Of a stretch of 64,000 nucleotides of DNA, positions 60,770 through 64,000 are shown in pieces. The notes under the pieces are model-generated. The model was not told the DNA's origin. It ran no database searches and saw only the letters and a list, made by a program, of their open reading frames with translations. The stretch covers positions 114,644-178,643 of the forward strand of contig JAWZYV010012265.1 of assembly GCA_038373885.1 (NCBI GenBank), given 5' to 3'. Within the stretch, counting starts at the first letter, position 1. Every line of letters begins with the position of its first letter. The position numbers were made by a program, and so were the translations under genes. The stretch is from Cheiracanthium punctorium (Eukaryota > Arthropoda > Arachnida > Araneae > Cheiracanthiidae).

Positions 60770-61265
60770 TATACTTATTAATTTGGCATAAAGCTAATGT
60801 AATTTCCATGCCATTTCATGATTTTCGAATGCACATGATTCTGCAAGCAGAATTTCTGCTTTCTTTCAAGTGCATAAATCATTTTGTGCGGGCGAAACCT
60901 GCCAAGCACGATCACCTAAAAACGTTTTTAATTAATAGTTAAATAAGTAATTAAAATTTCAAAATTCTGAGCCTCAAGTACACTTTACCGAAATCGTGGG
61001 CCCAGTCATGCTCAAATTTTCAAAACTCTGCGTGTTGTAGATTTGTCTGGAGAAATTCATTTTTATTATTATAGATAGATAGATTTGGCGTAAAACTGGT
61101 ATAATTTCCGTTGTATTTCATGTTTTCCAAATGCACGCGATTCTTTATTGAAGTAATCGCATTTCTGTTAACCCAAAACATGAATCATTTTATACGGGCG
61201 AAACTCGCCAAGCATGACAGAGTAAAAACTGTTTTTAATTAATAATTAAAAAAGTAATTAAATAC
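60770..61265. repeat. Two-copy tandem duplication (~304 bp period)
   Basis: 'aatttggcataaagctaatg..gcgggcgaaacctgccaagc' (60780-60955) recurs as 'gatttggcgtaaaactggta..acgggcgaaactcgccaagc' (61081-61262). A 'gtttttaattaata' block ends both. Confidence 0.75.
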
Positions 61266-61591
61266 TACTTTACAAGAGTAATTTTATATATCAGAGTTAC
61301 TTGCTTATTCCTCCCCTCCCCCCCAAGTAAGCTTAAGGGCAGCGGAGGACCCTAAGAACCTCGCTACTCGAGGGCACCCCAAAAAAGTCAGGACCCCCAA
61401 AATCTTTAAATTTGATTTTAGGTACCTAAGCCTAATTTTCAAATTAAACATGTTCTAATATTCTATTCCCTCTTAATCCCCAGTATAGGGACCCTTTTCA
61501 ATCTCTAACCGAGGACCCCCCCCCCCCCCAAAAAAAAAGCCAGTCCTGGCCTGGGGCCTGAATCTCGCACACTCGGTTAACCAAGGTCAAG

Positions 61592-61762
61592 GTGACCATA
61601 TGGCATACGTCCGAAATTTCTGTGTTTTTTTGCGATTTGTCCTCAAAATGGAAAGAAGCAATTGAGGACAATTTTTAATTATTACGTTGTTTTCTAATTA
61701 GATTACTGTTAATTATTTCATTAATTATAATATATCCCCCATTTTGTTTCATAATAAGTAGG
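61592..61762. mobile_element. Truncated 'TAAGGTGACCATA' MITE
   Basis: 'aaggtgaccatatggcatac' then 'gcgatttgtcctcaaaatgg' and 'attaatta' follow the family order. The right end is missing where the Penelope-type inverted segment begins. Confidence 0.65.
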
Positions 61763-61767
61763 GTAAG

Positions 61768-61815
61768 TTGATACGTACGTTTCGGCCAAAAACTGTTTTG
61801 GCCTTCCTCAGTCAA
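61768..61815 (-). ncRNA. Hammerhead ribozyme-like motif, copy 1
   Basis: Same 48-nt layout as 62113-62160 on the opposite strand, with one loop base changed and all core bases kept. Confidence 0.6.
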
Positions 61816-62112
61816 AGCTCTTTGACATATGGAGCAGAAGGAGTTCTACAGTTAGTATGTACACTCTCCAAAAAAAGTATTCGAGCAAGAGAGAAATTTC
61901 CTACGTTGGTTTCGTATATTAAAAATTATTTATCAAAGAATACGAATTAGGCTATGTATAAATATGACTTTCTATATTTCTATCAAGTTGTGCGTTTTTC
62001 AAAAAGTCAATTATTATTTGAAAATCTAAAATAGGAAATTTCTCTCTTGCTCGAATACTTTTTTTGGAGGGTGTATACGAGCAGTTCCTTCAGCTCCGTA
62101 TATCGAAGGGCT

Positions 62113-62160
62113 TTGACTGAGGAAGGCCAAAACAATTTTTGGCCGAAACGTACGTATCAA
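62113..62160 (+). ncRNA. Hammerhead ribozyme-like motif, copy 2
   Basis: TTGA (stem I), CTGAGGA (core CUGANGA, 62117-62123), one extra A, stem II GGCCAAAA-CAAT-TTTTGGCC, GAA (62145-62147), loop-less stem III ACGT/ACGT, A at the cleavage position (62156), and TCAA closing stem I. This is the minimal type known from Penelope elements, which works best as a dimer. The extra A before stem II departs from the consensus. Confidence 0.65.
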
Positions 62161-62250
62161 CTTACCTGTAACATCTTGTGTGTGTTTTTTACAAAGTTTT
62201 TTATTTACTTTATCGTTTAACACTATTTTGAGTGTTTTTTTCGTGGTAAC

Positions 62251-62529
62251 TTTAGGTTAACCTAAGGCTCCTCTAGGTTAACCTACCAAAGGTTCGGTTG
62301 CATGACGTCAGATTGACGTCAATCGAACCCCGAGGAGACTCCTATAATGAAACCTGATTTCATGAAGCTCTAAGGAGAATCATCGGGAATGGGCGATCAG
62401 GCGGGAAAACGGACCAGGATCCATTTTCACCGGCAGGAGGCGCAGCGCACCGCTCCAATAGGGATTTAGCGTTGTTTTGATTGTGAACGAGCTATATTTT
62501 TTTAATAAAATAAATTATTTTGATAGAAT
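62251..62529 (+). promoter_or_regulatory. Promoter-like segment with palindromes and two CRE sites
   Basis: Two AGGTTAACCT palindromes (62254-62263 and 62275-62284) are followed by GGTTCGGTTG...CAATCGAACC (62291-62329), which encloses two perfect TGACGTCA sites (62303-62310 and 62314-62321). A GC-rich stretch (62390-62460) then leads to the THAP ORF. Could instead be the end of a DNA transposon. Confidence 0.5.
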
Positions 62530-62667
62530 ATGGGTCGATCGAGTCACTGCTTTGCACCTGGATGTGACAGTGGATATCCAGAAGCCAGAAAAAGAAATGT
62601 ATCGCTCGGGAAGAAAAATCCAACGTTATTTAAAGCTCCAAACAGCATCAATACAGCATCACCATAA
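62530..62667 (+). CDS. Short THAP zinc-finger ORF (possible first exon)
   Basis: 45 codons from ATG at 62530: SHCFAPGCDSGYPEARKRN then NPTLFKAPNS. This matches the start of a THAP domain (C-x4-C spacing, then the 'F.AP/FP' block). The domain is incomplete at the stop: the Trp, second zinc pair and HF motif are missing, so an intron or truncation follows. It could be the first exon of a P-element-like transposase or THAP regulator. No matching second exon is seen to 64000. Confidence 0.5.
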   Translation: MGRSSHCFAPGCDSGYPEARKRNVSLGKKNPTLFKAPNSINTASP

Positions 62668-63234
62668 TATTTCTTTAATATGGCCCCTTATAAATGTATA
62701 ACATAAAAAGTAACACTATGTAAATAGAAAACCTTTTGTACATGTTAGTAGTAGTATAATGCTAATATGAACACTTTAAAATTGGCATTTGGCCCAATAA
62801 TCAAATTGAAACAGCAGTATAATACTTTGAAATTGTCCATTTTTAAAAAAAATAATAACAGTTTTATGAATAATATTTTTCTGTTTATTAATTTAATTAG
62901 GGTGGGGGAGGGGATTTTATAATATATAAGAGATACACAAATGAATAGATATTTTTGGCATAAGTCTGCAAAACTTATACAGAAACAAATATTTTCAATT
63001 CAAAGTCTGTTTTTTTTTAAATACAAAATTTTTCAAAATTAAAGAAATATTAGATTTTTTCTGATATGTGAAAGCTTGCAAAACTGATGCAAAAGAGTCA
63101 ATCACTGAATATGCGTGTATTTATTGAATTAATATTTTTTTTTCCTTTATGCTTTTTATGAAATTTTTTGTAGTACTGAAAAATGATATTGAAACTGAAA
63201 AGACATTGATTTTTATGTAATTTTTTGTGGTACT
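62668..63234. other. AT-rich noncoding sequence
   Basis: No feature supported; no continuation of the THAP frame recognised. Confidence 0.4.
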
Positions 63235-63414
63235 CAGGTCCTTATTATCGCACGGGCAAATCGGGACTTTGCCCAGGACCCCCCAATTTCAAATCTTATT
63301 CTGAAACATCCTTCTTTATATCAAAATTTTATGAAAAATAAAACAAATTTCATAGATGCCCCCCCCCCAAATTCATCAATTCCTGGGGCCCTTGTTGGTT
63401 ATAATCAGGCTCTG
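63235..63414 (-). mobile_element. hAT-type MITE, family 'CAGAGCCTGATTA', inverted copy (180 bp)
   Basis: Ends CAGGTCCTTATTATCGC and ATAATCAGGCTCTG, flanked by GTGGTACT (63227-63234) and GTGGTGCT (63415-63422). Its body is the inverse of 56921-57097. Confidence 0.88.
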
Positions 63415-64000
63415 GTGGTGCTGAAAAACGGCGTTAAATGTTTTTCTCTTTCCATATTTGTTTTGGTTTTTTGGTTTAACTAACCAACTTTAAGACTAAA
63501 GACAAAAAAAAATAATAATAATAATAATAAATAAAATATAATGTGGAAGAGCGGGTATATAAGAGGAATTTATAGCCTGAAAGAAGGCAGGGAATATTTT
63601 TTAATTTTTAGCGAATTGCTACCAAAAATATTTGTCAAAAACTGATCTATTATATCGTTCGCATGCAGTTTTAAAGAGAATTTATTTAAATTATTAATTA
63701 ATTTATTAAATTTTCAAACTGATGTTACATCGTTGTAACTAAGTAATATAGAAACAAAATTATTATATATGCATATTAATTATCATATTTATTTATTCAA
63801 ATGTTAGTGTATACTTCATGAAATTTCAGCATAAATGAATAAATCCCAATTAGAGAAGCATTAAATCGCGCGCGATGTTGTTTTCCGCTACCGTCAATAG
63901 ATGGCGCAATCAATGGTAGCCGCAGTTTCGTCGGCAATTCTCATACTGCGTAGTTGGTCCAAGTTGGATAACAAGTCGATGTTTCTCCTCCCGAGCTTCA
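63415..64000. other. Noncoding; (AAT)n near 63507-63535
   Basis: The last ~130 bp become GC-richer ('gcgcgcgatgttgttttccg' near 63870), possibly the edge of another element or a gene outside the window. Confidence 0.4.

Larger units (their letters stand above)
61763..62230. mobile_element. Inverted pair of Penelope-type 3' ends
   Basis: Arms 61763-61900 and about 62030-62165 are inverse copies ('ttcggccaaaaactgttttg' against 'caaaacaatttttggccgaa', and 'tattcgagcaagagagaaat'). They are separated by about 130 bp of AT-rich DNA. The right arm continues into the tail also seen at 48010-48090. Small ORFs on both strands are mirror translations. Confidence 0.75.

Overview
This is a eukaryotic, strongly AT-rich, gene-poor and transposon-dense window. 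It has canonical GT/AG introns, long poly-A/T tracts, SINEs, LINE and Penelope relics, many MITEs and mariner, Transib, hAT and piggyBac-type remains. The mix and the sulfotransferase type suggest an arthropod, probably a chelicerate such as a spider. That is an inference from style, not proven by any marker.

The only convincing host gene is the 3' part of a Golgi carbohydrate sulfotransferase on the + strand. It has one internal exon (7684-7913, with the 5'-PSB loop ARTGSSF) and the last coding exon (27135-27923, with the 3'-PB loop TRDPRGTMNSR). The phase-0 intron between them is 19.2 kb and full of nested transposons. N-terminal exons lie to the left of the window or are not recognisable.

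Layout. 0-7.6 kb: SINE, tandem repeat, a broken Penelope GIY-YIG end with a hammerhead-like 3' motif, and a LINE gag relic. 7.7-27.9 kb: the sulfotransferase and its intron. The intron holds a SINE split by two hAT elements, a ~165 bp tandem array with an inserted TATA-bearing element, a pogo/Tigger-like element filled with a minisatellite, and mariner and hAT relics. 30.5-41.95 kb: an 11.5 kb giant palindromic element with a perfect 6-bp target duplication (AATATC) and 5'-AG...CT-3' ends. Its ~4.6-5.5 kb inverted arms each carry an AlkB-like ORF that has lost its Fe-binding motif. Its 1.4 kb unique centre encodes a protein with two PC4-like segments, an NLS-like motif and a CaaX end. This is the best candidate for an undescribed system. 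42.1-44.8 kb: a Transib element whose ends start with the RSS-type heptamer CACAGTG. 45.6-46.6 kb: a mariner. 48-57 kb: many MITEs with clean target duplications, and a 571-bp TRIM whose LTR carries pol III A/B boxes. 59-62.7 kb: THAP relics, a nested repeat, a pair of inverted hammerhead-like motifs, and a promoter-like stretch with two CRE palindromes in front of a short THAP ORF.

Apart from the sulfotransferase, nearly all coding sequence belongs to mobile elements, most of it degenerate. The window's interest is in element structure: six or more insertions can be dated relative to each other by nesting, and many element ends are fixed by target-site duplications read directly from the sequence.
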